A stretch of DNA of 64,000 nucleotides from Pandoraea sp. ASV26 (GCF_016428915.1 NZ_JAELTP010000007.1:30637-94636); one strand, 5' to 3'. Positions 33,233 through 45,020 are shown, counted from the first letter of the stretch. Notes: generated by a model not told the origin, from the letters alone. A program made the numbers and translations.

Positions 33233-33787
33233 ATGAAAAAACACCCCCTCGACTTCTGGGTTGGCCTGTTCGTGGTTCTCGGCTTTGCGGCGCTGCTGTT
33301 CCTCGCGCTCAAGGCCGGCAACATGAGTTCGCTGTCGTTCTCGAACACGTACCCGGTGACGGTGCGCTTCGACAACATTGGCGGCCTCAAGCCGCGCGCG
33401 GCGGTCAAGAGCGCGGGCGTGGTGGTTGGCCGCGTGGCGTCGATCAAGTTCGACGACAAGCGCTATCTAGCCGACGTCACGCTCAACATCGACTCGCAAT
33501 ATCAATTTCCGAAGGACTCGTCGGCGAAGATTCTGACGTCGGGTCTGCTCGGCGAGCAGTACATCGGACTTGAGCCGGGCGGTGACGATCAGATGCTCAA
33601 GGGCGGTGATACGATCACGCTCACGCAGTCGGCAATCGTGTTGGAAAACCTGATCGGCCAGTTCCTGTACAACAAGGCGGCGGATGCCGGTGGCGCCCAG
33701 GCGAGCGGTGCGCCGGCCGCTCAGGCTCCGGCAGCCCCTGCTGCCGCGCCGACGCAAGGGGCAGCACCGGTAACCCAAGGAAAATAA
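33233..33787 (+). CDS. mlaD: Mla MCE-domain protein MlaD
   Basis: Periplasmic hexameric MCE ring attached to MlaFE that forms the lipid channel. 184 aa from ATG 33233. One N-terminal membrane helix (DFWVGLFVVLGFAALLFLAL), then the MCE domain with VRFDNIGGLKPRAAVKSAGVVVG and ILTSGLLGEQYIGLEPGG. A C-terminal Ala/Pro-rich tail (residues about 160-184) is low complexity. The frame is open upstream inside mlaE, but the MlaD N-terminus starts here. Confidence 0.95.
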   Translation: MKKHPLDFWVGLFVVLGFAALLFLALKAGNMSSLSFSNTYPVTVRFDNIGGLKPRAAVKSAGVVVGRVASIKFDDKRYLADVTLNIDSQYQFPKDSSAKILTSGLLGEQYIGLEPGGDDQMLKGGDTITLTQSAIVLENLIGQFLYNKAADAGGAQASGAPAAQAPAAPAAAPTQGAAPVTQGK

Positions 33788-33792
33788 GAGAA

Positions 33793-34677
33793 ATGACCAG
33801 CTTCCGTACTTCGGCAGTGCTGGCCGCCGGCGCGATGGCGCTGGCCGGTTGCGCCACTGTCACTAACCCGAATCCCGCTGACCCCATCGAAGGTTTCAAC
33901 CGTTCGGTGTACACGTTCAATGACACGCTCGACAAGGCTGTCCTGGTGCCGGTAGCCAAGGGGTACCGCTTCGCCGTGCCGGAACCGGCACGCGACATGG
34001 TCACGAACTTCTTCTCGAACGTGGGCGATGTGTACAACTTCGCCAACAACCTGTTGCAGTTGCAAATCACGGCCGCTGCGCAGGATCTGATGCGCCTGAC
34101 GATCAACACGTTCTTCGGCGTGGGCGGTCTGTTCGACTTCGCCACCCCTGCCGGGTTGCCCAAGCACAGCCAGGATTTCGGTGTGACGCTCGGCAAGTGG
34201 GGCTTGCCTGACGGCCCGTATCTCGTGCTGCCGCTGCTCGGCCCGAGCACGGTGCGCGACACCGTCGGCATGGCCGGCAACATGTTCATCGACCCGACGT
34301 CGTACATCAAGCCGGATTGGGTGAGCTACACGATCTATGGCGTTCGTCTCGTGAACACGCGGGCGAACCTGCTCGACGCATCGAACCTGCTCGAAGCCGC
34401 CGCACTCGATCCGTACTCATTCACGCGGGATGCCTATCTGGCGCGTCGCAAGTATCTGATCAACGGCGGGGCGACGGGTGCCAGTGCGCTGCCGAACTAT
34501 GAAGAGGAAGAGGGCACTGCGGGTGCGGCTGGCGGTGTGAGCGCTCAGCCGATGCCGGCAACCCCTGCCTCGGGCGCGAGCGCGCCGGCCCCGGCCCGAC
34601 AAGCTGAGCCGGAAGCGCCGCAAGGCTCGCCGGTCCCCGGCACGATGGTGCCGGGCGGCTTGCCGTTCCGTCGCTGA
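33793..34677 (+). CDS. mlaA: Outer-membrane lipoprotein MlaA (VacJ)
   Basis: Removes mislocalised phospholipids from the outer leaflet and hands them to MlaC. 294 aa. Lipobox LAGC at about residues 17-20 (short signal peptide). Conserved DPIEGFNRSVYTFNDTLDK, then the NVGDVYNFANNLLQ region, GLFDFATPAGL and LPLLGPSTVRDTVG. The last ~60 residues are Ala/Pro/Gly-rich and not conserved. In E. coli mlaA is unlinked to the mla operon; here it is between mlaD and mlaC. Confidence 0.95.
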   Translation: MTSFRTSAVLAAGAMALAGCATVTNPNPADPIEGFNRSVYTFNDTLDKAVLVPVAKGYRFAVPEPARDMVTNFFSNVGDVYNFANNLLQLQITAAAQDLMRLTINTFFGVGGLFDFATPAGLPKHSQDFGVTLGKWGLPDGPYLVLPLLGPSTVRDTVGMAGNMFIDPTSYIKPDWVSYTIYGVRLVNTRANLLDASNLLEAAALDPYSFTRDAYLARRKYLINGGATGASALPNYEEEEGTAGAAGGVSAQPMPATPASGASAPAPARQAEPEAPQGSPVPGTMVPGGLPFRR

Positions 34678-34863
34678 TCGACACGGATCGCGCACGGCAC
34701 GGTATCGAATCGAAAATATGACAACGCGCCCCGCTCGCCGGGGCGCCGTCGGCAGGCCCTTCGGGCAACAGTTTGTTACACACACTGCCGTCATTCCGAG
34801 AACTCAAGACGCGACGCGGGTATCCAACCCCGCAACTCCGTCACTCGAAAGAGGAAGTCCACA

Positions 34864-35484
34864 ATGAAGAAGTTCTGGCTCATTCCTGTCATGGCGTTCA
34901 TGACTTACACCGCTGCGGGTTCTGCCATGGCGCAGGCGCAAGCGCCGGACGCGCTGGTCAAGCAGACCGTGACCGAAGTCATAGCCGCTGCCAAGAGCGA
35001 TCCGAGCGTGCAAAAGGGTGATCTGAACAGCATTACCCGGCTGATCGAAACGAAGATCATGCCGCACGCCGATTTTACGAAGACCACGCAATTGTCTACC
35101 GGCCGTGCCTGGGCCAATGCCACCCCGCAGCAACGCGAACAGCTCACGAGCGAGTTCAAGAGCTTGCTTCTGCACACGTACGCCGGCGCCATTGCGCAGA
35201 TTCGTGACCAACAGGTCGAATACAAGCCGTTCCGCGCACAGCCGGGCGATACCGATGTTGCCGTCAATACCAGCGTTCTCAATAACGGCCAGCCGCTCGA
35301 AATCGACTACCGTCTGTACAAGACCGCCAGCGGCGAATGGAAGATTTATGACCTGAACGTGCTGGGCGTCTGGCTTGTCCAGAACTATCGCGGCCAGTTC
35401 GCCGAGCAGATCAACAAGAACGGTATCGAAGGTCTGATCCAGTTCCTGAAGACGCGCAACCAGCAACTCGCAGGCGGCAAGTAA
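34864..35484 (+). CDS. mlaC: Periplasmic phospholipid carrier MlaC
   Basis: Shuttles phospholipid between MlaA and MlaD. 206 aa with Sec signal peptide (KKFWLIPVMAFMTYTAAGSAMAQA). MlaC motifs: IMPHADFTKTTQLSTGRAW, the FKSLLLHTYAGAI helix and WKIYDLNVLGVWLVQNYR. A 186-bp gap separates it from mlaA and contains a GC-rich hairpin (about 34725-34746) without a T run, which may tune expression. GAGGAAG lies just before the start. Confidence 0.95.
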   Translation: MKKFWLIPVMAFMTYTAAGSAMAQAQAPDALVKQTVTEVIAAAKSDPSVQKGDLNSITRLIETKIMPHADFTKTTQLSTGRAWANATPQQREQLTSEFKSLLLHTYAGAIAQIRDQQVEYKPFRAQPGDTDVAVNTSVLNNGQPLEIDYRLYKTASGEWKIYDLNVLGVWLVQNYRGQFAEQINKNGIEGLIQFLKTRNQQLAGGK

Positions 35485-35488
35485 GCGC

Positions 35489-35746
35489 ATGCTCGCGTTG
35501 CAGACCGACCTCACGCACGACACTGCCGGCGACGTTCTCGCGCAGGCCATCGATCGCATCGACGCGGGCGAGACCCAGATCGATTGCGCGGGGCTGAAGC
35601 ATTTCGACTCGTCGGCGCTCGCCGTGTTGCTGGCCCTGCGCCGCCACGCGGTCCGCCGTGGCGCGACGTTGGCGTTCACTAACTTGCCGACGGGGTTGGC
35701 CAGCCTGGCGCTGGTGTACGGTGTCGACCATCTGCTCTCGAGCTGA
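35489..35746 (+). CDS. mlaB: STAS-domain protein MlaB
   Basis: Small cytoplasmic partner that stabilises MlaF. 85 aa STAS domain with the conserved DCAGLKHFDSSALAVLLALRR segment containing the switch Ser. It is 4 bp after mlaC and followed by a strong terminator, so it closes the mla operon. Confidence 0.92.
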   Translation: MLALQTDLTHDTAGDVLAQAIDRIDAGETQIDCAGLKHFDSSALAVLLALRRHAVRRGATLAFTNLPTGLASLALVYGVDHLLSS

Positions 35747-35776
35747 TTCGTCTGGCCGGACTGCCGCCCCCTCATG

Positions 35777-35806
35777 AAAGCGCCGTCTCGCTACGGCGCT
35801 TTTTTT
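35777..35806 (+). terminator. Terminator of the mla operon
   Basis: AAAGCGCCGT / ACGGCGCTTT, 6-nt loop, run of seven or more T. Confidence 0.95.
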
Positions 35807-35925
35807 ATGGGCGATGTAATATCCGCGGGCCGGAAACCGGGCGCGACGAGCCTGACGGACGTAGCAGTCACGGGGCATCAGGGCCTTGTCGGACTGGCAC
35901 AATCACGGCCAGTACGGGCTTCCTT

Positions 35926-35931
35926 TATAAT
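35926..35931 (+). promoter_or_regulatory. -10 element for the ABC exporter / murA / his block
   Basis: Consensus TATAAT located between the mla terminator and the ABC ATPase gene (338-bp gap at 35747-36084). The -35 is weak. The rest of the gap shows nothing recognisable. Confidence 0.4.
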
Positions 35932-36084
35932 CGGGGGTTTTCTGCCAACTTTTGGGCAGTTATCCCCCTTCCGGGCATCCTTGCCGCCGATATGGCTGCT
36001 GCCGCGATTCCTGCGGTCTGCACACACGGTCGGCCTGGCCGGAAAACAAAATGGCGTACCCGCCAAGACGGGTGCGTGCAGTCC

Positions 36085-37010
<926 letters not shown>

Positions 37011-37014
<4 letters not shown>

Positions 37015-37766
37015 TCGGCTTTCGCACGCTGTTCTACAAGGAAGTGCTGCGTTTCTGGAAGGTGAGCTTCCAGACGGTGGGCGCGCCGGTGCTCACCGCG
37101 CTGCTGTATCTGATGATCTTCGGCCATGTGCTCGAAGACCGCGTGAAGGTCTATGACCAGATCAGCTACACGTCCTTCCTCGTGCCGGGTCTGGTGATGA
37201 TGAGCGTGTTGCAGAACGCGTTTGCCAACAGTTCGTCGTCGCTGATCCAGTCCAAGATCACGGGCAACCTCGTGTTCGTGCTGCTGCCGCCGCTCTCGCA
37301 CTGGGAGATGTACGGCGCGTACGTGCTCGCTGCCGTTGTGCGCGGACTCTCGGTGGGGCTGGGGGTCTTCGTGGTGACGGCCGCGTTCACTCATCTGTCG
37401 TTCGCGGCGCCGTTGTGGATCATCGGCTTCGCGTTCTTCGGCGCGGCGATTCTCGGCACGTTGGGACTGATCGCGGGCATCTGGGCCGAGAAGTTCGACC
37501 AGCTCGCGGCGTTCCAGAACTTCCTGATCATGCCGGCGACGTTCCTGGCGGGCGTGTTTTACTCGATTCACTCGCTGCCGCCGCTGTGGCAGGCTGTCTC
37601 GCACTTCAACCCGTTCTTCTACATGATCGACGGGTTCCGTTACGGCTTCTTCGGTGTGTCCGACGTGGCCCCGCAGACCAGCCTGGCTGTCGTCGGTGCG
37701 ACTTTCCTGATACTCGCAATCGTGGCGCTGAATCTGCTGCGCCGCGGCTACAAACTGCGTCACTGA
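37011..37766 (+). CDS. ABC-2 type permease (YadH-like)
   Basis: 251 aa, six predicted membrane helices of the ABC-2 type. The motif FLAGVFYSIHSLPPLWQAVSHFN (ABC-2 signature around residue 185) and the N-terminal TLFYKEVLRFWKV coupling helix match YadH/NodJ proteins. Pairs with the ATPase at 36085. Confidence 0.92.
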
Positions 37767-37784
37767 ACTTCTCTAGGAACGGCA

Positions 37785-38024
37785 ATGCTGCCTACCCCCG
37801 AACAAATCAAACAGTACATCGAAGCCGGTCTGGCTTGCGAACACGTGGCCGTCGAAGGTGATGGCCAGCACTTTTTTGCGACCATCGTGAGCGCGCAGTT
37901 CGAAGGCAAGCGCCTCATCGCGCGCCATCAACTCGTGTACGCCGCACTGGGCGATCGCATGAAGGCGGAAATTCACGCGCTGTCGATGAAGACCCTCACG
38001 CCTGCGGAGTATCAGGCCCAATGA
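37785..38024 (+). CDS. ibaG: BolA-family protein IbaG
   Basis: 79-aa BolA-like protein, partner of monothiol glutaredoxins in Fe-S handling and linked to acid stress. Sequence features: [23 protein letters not shown] and [17 protein letters not shown] with the conserved His. Position just before murA is conserved in proteobacteria. The stop overlaps murA (ATGA). Confidence 0.92.
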   Translation: MLPTPEQIKQYIEAGLACEHVAVEGDGQHFFATIVSAQFEGKRLIARHQLVYAALGDRMKAEIHALSMKTLTPAEYQAQ

Positions 38025-39361
38025 GGATCACGCAAGAGAGCGCTGGCGCGGCCGGCAACAGCGAGGCCGCCGCCGGCGAGCGCGTGGCCGCGGACCATCT
38101 GGAAATCGAGGGTGGCGAGCGGCTGACGGGAGAGATCACCGTCTCGGGTGCCAAGAATGCGGCTCTGCCGATCCTGTGTGCGAGTCTGTTGACGGCCGAG
38201 CCGCTGGTGCTCGGCAACGTTCCCGATCTGCACGACGTGCGCACCATGCTGACGCTGCTCGCGCGCATGGGGGTCAAGGTCGAACGTCACGGCGAATCGG
38301 TCACGCTCGACGCGTCGCAGATCACCGAGCCCGCGGCCCCGTATGACCTCGTGAAGACCATGAGGGCGTCGATTCTCGTGCTCGGCCCGCTGCTCGCCCG
38401 TTGCGGCGAAGCGCGTGTGTCGCTGCCGGGCGGATGTGCCATCGGGGCGCGCCCCGTCGATCAGCACATCAAGGGCTTGCAAAAGATGGGCGCCGAGATC
38501 ACGCTCACGCACGGTGACATCGTCGCCCGGGCGGCGCGCCTGCGTGGCGAGACGCTCGTGACCGACATGATCACCGTCACGGGTACCGAAAATCTGCTCA
38601 TGGCGGCAACGCTCGCCGACGGCGTGACCGTGCTGGCCAACGCCGCGCGTGAGCCGGAAGTCACGGATCTGGCCCATCTGCTCGTGAAGATGGGCGCGAA
38701 GATCGAAGGTATCGGCACCGACCGTCTGGTCGTGACCGGGGTGCCGCGCCTGCATGGTGCAACGCACGATGTCGTGCCCGACCGGATCGAAGCCGGCACG
38801 TTCCTGTGCGCGGCGGTGGCCACGCGTGGCGACGTCACGCTGCATCGCGTGGTGCCGTCCACGCTCGATGCCGTGATCGAGAAGCTGCGCGAAACCGGCG
38901 CCAAGGTGACGGCGGGTGCGGATTGGCTGCGCGTGACGATGGACCGGCGCGCGCGCGCCGTGAGTTTCCGGACGTCGGAATATCCGGCGTTCCCGACCGA
39001 CATGCAAGCCCAGTTCATGGCGCTCAATTGCATCGCCGAGGGCGCGTCGCAGGTCGTCGAAACGATCTTCGAGAACCGCTTCATGCACGTGCAGGAATTG
39101 ACGCGTCTGGGCGCGAATATCGGCATCGAGGGCAACACGGCGCGGATTTCCGGCGTGGAACGTCTGTCGGGTGCGCATGTGATGGCGACCGATTTGCGCG
39201 CGTCCGCCAGCCTGATCGTCGCGGGTCTGACGGCCGAAGGCCGCACGCTCGTCGACCGTATTCATCACCTCGATCGCGGCTATCATCGTATCGAGGCAAA
39301 GTTGTGCGCCGTGGGCGCGCGAATCCGGCGTGTGCAAGCGCGCCAGGGAGAGATTGCATGA
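38021..39361 (+). CDS. murA: UDP-N-acetylglucosamine 1-carboxyvinyltransferase
   Basis: First committed step of peptidoglycan synthesis, adding enolpyruvate to UDP-GlcNAc. 446 aa. The catalytic Cys is in [15 protein letters not shown] (about C139), meaning normal fosfomycin target chemistry. [12 protein letters not shown] marks the UDP-GlcNAc site. The N-terminus is about 25 residues longer than typical (419 aa). That start is set by the ATGA overlap with ibaG; a shorter start cannot be excluded. Confidence 0.97.
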   Translation: MRITQESAGAAGNSEAAAGERVAADHLEIEGGERLTGEITVSGAKNAALPILCASLLTAEPLVLGNVPDLHDVRTMLTLLARMGVKVERHGESVTLDASQITEPAAPYDLVKTMRASILVLGPLLARCGEARVSLPGGCAIGARPVDQHIKGLQKMGAEITLTHGDIVARAARLRGETLVTDMITVTGTENLLMAATLADGVTVLANAAREPEVTDLAHLLVKMGAKIEGIGTDRLVVTGVPRLHGATHDVVPDRIEAGTFLCAAVATRGDVTLHRVVPSTLDAVIEKLRETGAKVTAGADWLRVTMDRRARAVSFRTSEYPAFPTDMQAQFMALNCIAEGASQVVETIFENRFMHVQELTRLGANIGIEGNTARISGVERLSGAHVMATDLRASASLIVAGLTAEGRTLVDRIHHLDRGYHRIEAKLCAVGARIRRVQARQGEIA

Positions 39362-40038
39362 GTTCCGCCAAGACGTCCCCGCCGCTCGCTCAACCGCTGA
39401 CGCTGGCGCTTTCCAAAGGGCGTATCTTTACGGAGACGCTGCCGCTGCTGGCGGCTGCCGGTATTGAAGTCACGGAAGATCCGGAGACTTCGCGCAAGCT
39501 GATTCTGCCGACGACAGACCCGAACCTGCGCGTCATCATCGTGCGCGCGACCGACGTGCCGACCTATGTGCAATATGGTGCCGCCGACTTCGGCGTAGCC
39601 GGCAAGGACGTGCTGATCGAGCACGGCGGCGGCGGACTGTACCAGCCGATCGATTTGAACATTGCGCGTTGCCGCATGTCTGTGGCGGTACCGAAGGGCT
39701 TCGATTATGCGAATGCCGTGCGTCAGGGGGCGCGCCTGCGGGTCGCGACCAAGTATGTGCAGACCGCGCGTGAGCACTTCGCAGCCAAAGGCGTGCACGT
39801 CGATCTGATCAAGCTGTATGGCTCGATGGAACTGGGCCCGCTCGTGGGTCTGGCCGACGCGATCGTCGATCTGGTGAGTACCGGCGGTACGCTGCGCGCC
39901 AACAATCTGGTGGAAGTGGAAGAGATCATGGAGATTTCGTCCCGCCTCGTGATCAACCAGGCTGCGCTCAAGTTGAAACGCGAGTCGTTGCAGCCTATTC
40001 TGGATGCCTTCGAGCAGGCCTCCCGGCAAAAAGCATGA
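39358..40038 (+). CDS. hisG: ATP phosphoribosyltransferase, short form
   Basis: Committed step of histidine synthesis. 226 aa from ATG 39358 (overlap with murA stop). [18 protein letters not shown], the [17 protein letters not shown] segment and the PRPP-binding [13 protein letters not shown] are clear. It lacks the C-terminal regulatory domain, so it needs HisZ for activity and feedback control; hisZ is not in this window. Confidence 0.96.
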   Translation: MSSAKTSPPLAQPLTLALSKGRIFTETLPLLAAAGIEVTEDPETSRKLILPTTDPNLRVIIVRATDVPTYVQYGAADFGVAGKDVLIEHGGGGLYQPIDLNIARCRMSVAVPKGFDYANAVRQGARLRVATKYVQTAREHFAAKGVHVDLIKLYGSMELGPLVGLADAIVDLVSTGGTLRANNLVEVEEIMEISSRLVINQAALKLKRESLQPILDAFEQASRQKA

Positions 40039-41357
40039 AACTCGATATTCGCAAACTCGATTCCTCCGCTGAAGGCTTCGCGAAGCAGCTTCGCGATGTT
40101 CTGGCGTTCGAGGCGAGCGAAGACGCCGCCATCGATCGCGCGGTCGCCGATATTCTCGCTGACGTGAAGACGCGCGGCGATGCGGCCGTTATCGAATACA
40201 CCAACAAGTTCGACCGCCTGAGCGCGCAAGACATGACGGCGCTCGAGCTGCCCGCCGAAGCCCTGGCTGCGGCGCTCGAAAGCCTTGAGCCGAAGCGTCG
40301 TGCCGCGCTCGAAGCGGCGGCCGCCCGCGTGCGCGCCTATCACGAGAAGCAACGCATCGAATGCGGCACCCATAGCTGGCAGTACACCGAGTCTGACGGC
40401 ACGGTGCTGGGCCAGAAGGTCACGCCGCTCGATCGCGTCGGCATCTATGTGCCGGGTGGCAAGGCGGCGTATCCGTCGTCCGTGCTGATGAACGCGATTC
40501 CGGCGCGTGTGGCCGGCGTGAAGGACATCATCATGGTGGTGCCCACGCCGGACGGCGTGCACAACCCGCTGGTGCTCGCCGCAGCGCACATCGCCGGTGT
40601 GGATCGTGTGTTCACCATTGGTGGCGCGCAGGCCGTGGGGGCGCTGGCCTATGGCACCGAAACGGTGCCGGCCGTCGACAAGATCGTCGGCCCGGGCAAT
40701 GCCTTCGTGGCGGCGGCCAAGCGTCGCGTGTTCGGCACCGTCGGCATCGACATGATCGCCGGGCCGTCTGAAATCCTCGTCATCTGCGATGGGTCGACGG
40801 ACCCCGACTGGGTCGCGATGGACCTGTTCTCGCAGGCGGAGCACGACGAACTCGCGCAGTCGATCCTGCTGTGCCCGGACGCGCAATACCTCGCGCGCGT
40901 GCATGCCTCGATGGAGCGTCAGATCGAAGAGATGCCGCGCCGCGACGTGATCGCCGCATCGCTGCAAGGCCGTGGCGCGCTGGTCAAGGTGCGCGATATG
41001 ACTGAGGCCTGCGAGATCGCCAACGTGATCGCGCCCGAGCACCTGGAAATCTCGGCCGAGACGCCGCAGCAGTGGGGCGAGAAGATTCGCCACGCCGGTG
41101 CGATTTTCCTCGGCAAGTTCACGAGCGAGAGCCTGGGCGATTACTGCGCCGGTCCCAACCACGTGCTGCCGACCTCGCGTACCGCGCGATTCTCGTCGCC
41201 GCTGGGGGTGTACGACTTCATCAAGCGCTCGAGCCTCATTGAAGTGAGCGAGGGCGGTGCCCGCATGCTCGGCGAGATCGCCGCTGAACTGGCTTACGGC
41301 GAAGGGCTGCAAGCGCACGCGCGCAGCGCCGAGTTCCGTTTGCATCACGAGTCCTGA
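40035..41357 (+). CDS. hisD: Histidinol dehydrogenase
   Basis: NAD- and Zn-dependent oxidation of histidinol to histidine, last two steps. 440 aa, normal. [20 protein letters not shown], the Zn-site region [10 protein letters not shown] with [13 protein letters not shown], and C-terminal [16 protein letters not shown] are typical. 4-bp overlap with hisG. Confidence 0.97.
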   Translation: MKLDIRKLDSSAEGFAKQLRDVLAFEASEDAAIDRAVADILADVKTRGDAAVIEYTNKFDRLSAQDMTALELPAEALAAALESLEPKRRAALEAAAARVRAYHEKQRIECGTHSWQYTESDGTVLGQKVTPLDRVGIYVPGGKAAYPSSVLMNAIPARVAGVKDIIMVVPTPDGVHNPLVLAAAHIAGVDRVFTIGGAQAVGALAYGTETVPAVDKIVGPGNAFVAAAKRRVFGTVGIDMIAGPSEILVICDGSTDPDWVAMDLFSQAEHDELAQSILLCPDAQYLARVHASMERQIEEMPRRDVIAASLQGRGALVKVRDMTEACEIANVIAPEHLEISAETPQQWGEKIRHAGAIFLGKFTSESLGDYCAGPNHVLPTSRTARFSSPLGVYDFIKRSSLIEVSEGGARMLGEIAAELAYGEGLQAHARSAEFRLHHES

Positions 41358-41358
41358 C

Positions 41359-41913
41359 ATGCGCGACGACGCCCTGCGGCCCGCGTATTGTCAAACGACG
41401 CCGGGCACTGTCTGGCGTCGGACCCGCGCAATCGCTGCCTTCCCGTTGTTTTCGCTGCCAGCCCGCCTCGTGCGGGCTGCGCTGCGTGCTGCCGCCGTGT
41501 TCGCCCTCGGGCTCACGGCCAGCACCGCCGCGCAGGCTGCCGGTCACTATTGTCAGCACGCCACGTTTGAAGGCGCGTCCGCCGAGCGTCTCACGGTGTG
41601 TGTGCGTCGGCAGGCCTTCGACAACGACGTGTACGTGTTGCGGCTCGGCGGCAAGACCGCGCTGCGCGGCACCGATGACGAAGTCGCCCACGGCGTGTTC
41701 GCGCGCGTTGGCAACCGGCTCGTGGCCATGCGCTGCGAGGCCGAGGAGTCGCCCGCGCGCGTGAGCCCGGCCGTGGCGCAGGCGCTGTCGTGGCAGACGG
41801 GCGTGCGCGTGCAGCGCATTACCGACGCCCTCGGCAGCGTGGAGACCGGCCGGCGGTGCACCGTCAAGATCGACGGCGCCGACGCGGGACTGCTCACGTT
41901 CACGTTCAACTGA
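41359..41913 (+). CDS. Hypothetical exported protein in the his operon
   Basis: 184 aa from ATG 41359, one base after the hisD stop. A long basic N-terminus precedes a hydrophobic stretch (about residues 33-53) ending in AAQAAGHYC, likely a signal sequence cleaved after AQA. The mature part of about 130 aa has few Cys and no motif I recognise. It occupies the hisD-hisC junction on the coding strand with the operon's base composition, so it is probably real. Function unknown. Confidence 0.65.
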   Translation: MRDDALRPAYCQTTPGTVWRRTRAIAAFPLFSLPARLVRAALRAAAVFALGLTASTAAQAAGHYCQHATFEGASAERLTVCVRRQAFDNDVYVLRLGGKTALRGTDDEVAHGVFARVGNRLVAMRCEAEESPARVSPAVAQALSWQTGVRVQRITDALGSVETGRRCTVKIDGADAGLLTFTFN

Positions 41914-41967
41914 TTCGCTCTCCCCGATCGTTCCCCAATCCTCACGCCCGCGCCTCATTCATCCGCC

Positions 41968-43032
41968 ATGTCCGTCGACCAAGTGATTCGCCCCGATGTG
42001 CTCGCCATGAGCACCTACCCCGTGCCCGATGCCAGCGGTTTCCTCAAGCTCGACGCGATGGAGAACCCCTATGGCCTGCCGGACGCGCTGCGCACCGCGT
42101 TGGGGCAGCGCCTGGCCGACGTGGCGCTCAACCGCTACCCGGCGCCGCGCCCGCATGCGCTGCTCGAGAAGCTCGCGCACACGATGGGCGTGCCGGCCGG
42201 GGCCCGGTTGCTGCTGGGCAATGGGTCGGACGAGATCATCAGCATGATCGCGATGGCCACGGCTCGCCCGGGCGCTGCCGTGATCGCGCCGACGCCGGGC
42301 TTCGTCATGTACGAGATGTCGTCGCGCTTTGCGGGCATCGAGTTCGTTGGCGTGCCGCTGCGCCCCGACTTCTCGCTCGACATGACGGCGATGCTGAACG
42401 CCATCGAGGCGCACCCCGGGGCGGTGGTCTATCTGGCGTATCCGAACAACCCGACGGGCAACCTGTTCGCCGACGCCGACATCGAGATGCTTGTGCACGC
42501 CGCCGCCCGCGGGCTGGTGGTGATCGACGAGGCGTACCAGCCCTTCGCGGGGAAGACGTGGATGCCGCGTCTGCCGGAATTCCCGAATCTGCTGGTCATG
42601 CGCACCGTCTCGAAACTCGGTCTGGCGGGCATCCGGCTGGGCTACGTGGCGGGCAGCGCGCAGTGGCTCGACCAGCTCGACAAGGTGCGCCCGCCGTACA
42701 ACGTGAACGTGCTCACGCAGGCGTGCGCCGAATTCATGCTCGATCACCTCGACGTGCTTGACGCGCAGGCGGCCGAATTGCGGGCCGAGCGAGCGCAACT
42801 GGCTGCGGCGGTGGCGGCGCTGCCCGGGGTGACGGTGTTCCCGAGCGATGCGAATTTTCTGCTCGTTCGTGTGCCGGATGCCGACAAAACCCACGCCGGA
42901 CTGCTGGCACACAAGGTGTTGATCAAAAACGTGGGTAAAATGCACGTATTGCTGGCCAACTGCCTGAGATTGACGGTCGGCACCCCCACGGAGAATGCGG
43001 CAATGGTCCAAGCCCTGGCCGCATCACTCTAA
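41968..43032 (+). CDS. hisC: Histidinol-phosphate aminotransferase
   Basis: PLP enzyme of histidine synthesis. 354 aa. Substrate/phosphate motif [38 protein letters not shown] Asp/Tyr in [11 protein letters not shown] and the PLP Lys in [16 protein letters not shown] second in-frame ATG at 42007 is less likely. Confidence 0.96.
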   Translation: MSVDQVIRPDVLAMSTYPVPDASGFLKLDAMENPYGLPDALRTALGQRLADVALNRYPAPRPHALLEKLAHTMGVPAGARLLLGNGSDEIISMIAMATARPGAAVIAPTPGFVMYEMSSRFAGIEFVGVPLRPDFSLDMTAMLNAIEAHPGAVVYLAYPNNPTGNLFADADIEMLVHAAARGLVVIDEAYQPFAGKTWMPRLPEFPNLLVMRTVSKLGLAGIRLGYVAGSAQWLDQLDKVRPPYNVNVLTQACAEFMLDHLDVLDAQAAELRAERAQLAAAVAALPGVTVFPSDANFLLVRVPDADKTHAGLLAHKVLIKNVGKMHVLLANCLRLTVGTPTENAAMVQALAASL

Positions 43033-43059
43033 CAAGCTATACGACGAGAACTCACCATC

Positions 43060-43647
43060 ATGCGCATTGCGGAAGTCGTTCGCGATACCAGCGAAACGCA
43101 AATACGCGTCAAGATCGACCTGGACGGCACCGGCCGGAAGACGCTCGATACCGGCGTGCCGTTTCTGGACCACATGCTCGACCAGATCGCGCGCCACGGC
43201 CTCATCGACATGGATGTCGAAGCCAAGGGCGACACCTTCATCGACGATCACCATACGGTGGAAGACGTCGGCATCACGTTGGGCATGGCGGTTGCGAAAG
43301 CCATCGGCGACCGGAAGGGCATCGTGCGTTACGGTCACAGCTATGTGCCGCTCGACGAAGCGCTCTCGCGCGTGGTGATCGATTTTTCCGGCCGTCCCGG
43401 TCTCGAATTCCATGTGCCGTTCACGCGCGCACGGGTTGGCAATTTCGACGTCGACCTCACCATCGAATTTTTCCGTGGCTTCGTGAATCACGCGGGCGTC
43501 ACGCTCCATATCGACAATCTGCGCGGCATCAACGCCCATCACCAGTGCGAAACGGTGTTCAAGGCGTTCGGCCGCGCGCTGCGCATGGCGGTCGAGATCG
43601 ATCCGCGTGCCGCGGGTGTCGTGCCGTCCACGAAGGGAAGCCTGTAA
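43060..43647 (+). CDS. hisB: Imidazoleglycerol-phosphate dehydratase
   Basis: Monofunctional HisB (195 aa; no fused histidinol phosphatase as in E. coli). Mn-binding His-rich motifs [22 protein letters not shown] and the [15 protein letters not shown] end. The separate histidinol phosphatase is not in this window. Confidence 0.97.
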   Translation: MRIAEVVRDTSETQIRVKIDLDGTGRKTLDTGVPFLDHMLDQIARHGLIDMDVEAKGDTFIDDHHTVEDVGITLGMAVAKAIGDRKGIVRYGHSYVPLDEALSRVVIDFSGRPGLEFHVPFTRARVGNFDVDLTIEFFRGFVNHAGVTLHIDNLRGINAHHQCETVFKAFGRALRMAVEIDPRAAGVVPSTKGSL

Positions 43648-43758
43648 CGCGAGACTGGCCGGCGCTGCCTGCCGGATAGGATAGCCCGCCGGTCCGAAAG
43701 ATCGGCGCCCCCTGCGACGCATCATCGACCGGCCGCATGCCGGCGCCGTGTGCCCCTT

Positions 43759-44385
43759 ATGACGCTCGACGCCTTCAAATTCTTCATCTCGCTGCTGGCC
43801 CTGATCAACCCGCTTGGGGCGATCCCGCTGTTCATCAGCCTGACGTCTTCGCAGACACGCCAGGAGAAGCGCCATACCATCGACGTCGCCGCGATAGCCG
43901 TGGCGCTGGTGGTCGCCGGCTCGGGCCTGTTCGGTGAAGCGATCATCCGCTTCTTCGGCATCTCGATTGCCTCGCTGGAAGTGGGCGGTGGCGTCATCAT
44001 GTTGCTCATGGCGGTGAACATGATCAACGCGCAGACGGGGAACACGCGTTCGACGGCGGAGGAGCGTCATGAGGCGGAAGAGCGGCCGAATATCGCCGTG
44101 GTGCCGCTCGCGATTCCGCTGCTCACCGGTCCGGGCACGATCAGTACCGTGATCATCTACTCGGGCCGCGCGCACGGCTGGGTGCAGATTCTGGCGCTTG
44201 TGGCGATCGGTGTGGGCGTGGGGGCGGTGTGTTGGGTGGCGTTGCGCAGTGCCGGGCGTATCGAAGGCTGGCTTGGGCGCACGGGCATCAACATCGGCAC
44301 GCGTCTGATGGGGTTGATTCTCTCGGCGCTGGCCGTGGAATTCATTATCGATGGTTTGAAAATACTGCTGCCGGGTTTGAGATGA
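43759..44385 (+). CDS. marC: MarC-family integral membrane protein
   Basis: 208 aa from ATG 43759, six predicted helices. [19 protein letters not shown] and [17 protein letters not shown] are the two family motifs. The function of MarC proteins is unsettled; the earlier link to multiple antibiotic resistance was not upheld in E. coli. Inserted between hisB and hisH, with the stop overlapping hisH (ATGA). Confidence 0.9.
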   Translation: MTLDAFKFFISLLALINPLGAIPLFISLTSSQTRQEKRHTIDVAAIAVALVVAGSGLFGEAIIRFFGISIASLEVGGGVIMLLMAVNMINAQTGNTRSTAEERHEAEERPNIAVVPLAIPLLTGPGTISTVIIYSGRAHGWVQILALVAIGVGVGAVCWVALRSAGRIEGWLGRTGINIGTRLMGLILSALAVEFIIDGLKILLPGLR

Positions 44386-45020
44386 ATAAGATTGCGATTG
44401 TCGACTACGGAATGGGCAACCTGCGCTCGGTCTATCAGGCGCTGCGTGCGGCCGCGCCGGAAGCCGACGTGAGCATCAGCAGCGACGCCGCGCAGATTCG
44501 CGCCGCCGACCGCGTGGTGCTGCCGGGGCAGGGGGCGATGCGAGACTGCATGGGCTGCCTGAACGAGTCGGGTTTGCGTGAAGCGGTCGTCGAGGCCGCG
44601 GCGACCAAACCGATGTTCGGCGTGTGCGTGGGCGAGCAGATGCTGTTCGACGTGTCCGATGAAGGCAACACGCCGGCGCTCGGCCTGCTGCCGGGCCGCG
44701 TGGTGCGCTTCGATCTCGAAGGTCAGGTGCAGGACGACGGTTCGCGCTTCAAGGTGCCGCAGATGGGCTGGAATCGCGTGCGTCAGACGCAAGACCATCC
44801 GATCTGGTCCGGTGTGCCCGACGACAGCTATTTTTACTTCGTGCACAGCTACTACGTTGTGCCCGGCAAGCCCGAACTGACGGCCGGCGAGACGGTCTAT
44901 GGCGCGCCCTTTACCTGTGCAGTGGCCCAAGATAATATCTTCGCCACCCAGTTTCACCCGGAGAAGAGCGCCCAGGCCGGCCTTGCCCTGTATCGTAATT
45001 TTGCGCAGTGGAAGCCCTGA
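44382..45020 (+). CDS. hisH: Imidazole glycerol-phosphate synthase, glutaminase subunit
   Basis: Class I amidotransferase supplying ammonia to HisF. 212 aa. [11 protein letters not shown] at the start, nucleophile Cys in [11 protein letters not shown] (about residue 83), and His/Glu of TQFHPEKS. In most homologues the nucleophile loop reads GICLGMQ; here the residues after Cys are VGEQ, a modest variation. Confidence 0.97.
   Translation: MNKIAIVDYGMGNLRSVYQALRAAAPEADVSISSDAAQIRAADRVVLPGQGAMRDCMGCLNESGLREAVVEAAATKPMFGVCVGEQMLFDVSDEGNTPALGLLPGRVVRFDLEGQVQDDGSRFKVPQMGWNRVRQTQDHPIWSGVPDDSYFYFVHSYYVVPGKPELTAGETVYGAPFTCAVAQDNIFATQFHPEKSAQAGLALYRNFAQWKP

Noticed and set aside
34725..34746. GC-rich hairpin between mlaA and mlaC as a terminator
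   Set aside because: No T run follows and the downstream gene belongs to the same pathway; noted only in the mlaC entry.
39723..41360. A 545-codon minus-strand frame over hisG/hisD
   Set aside because: Shadow of genuine his genes; no recognisable motif.
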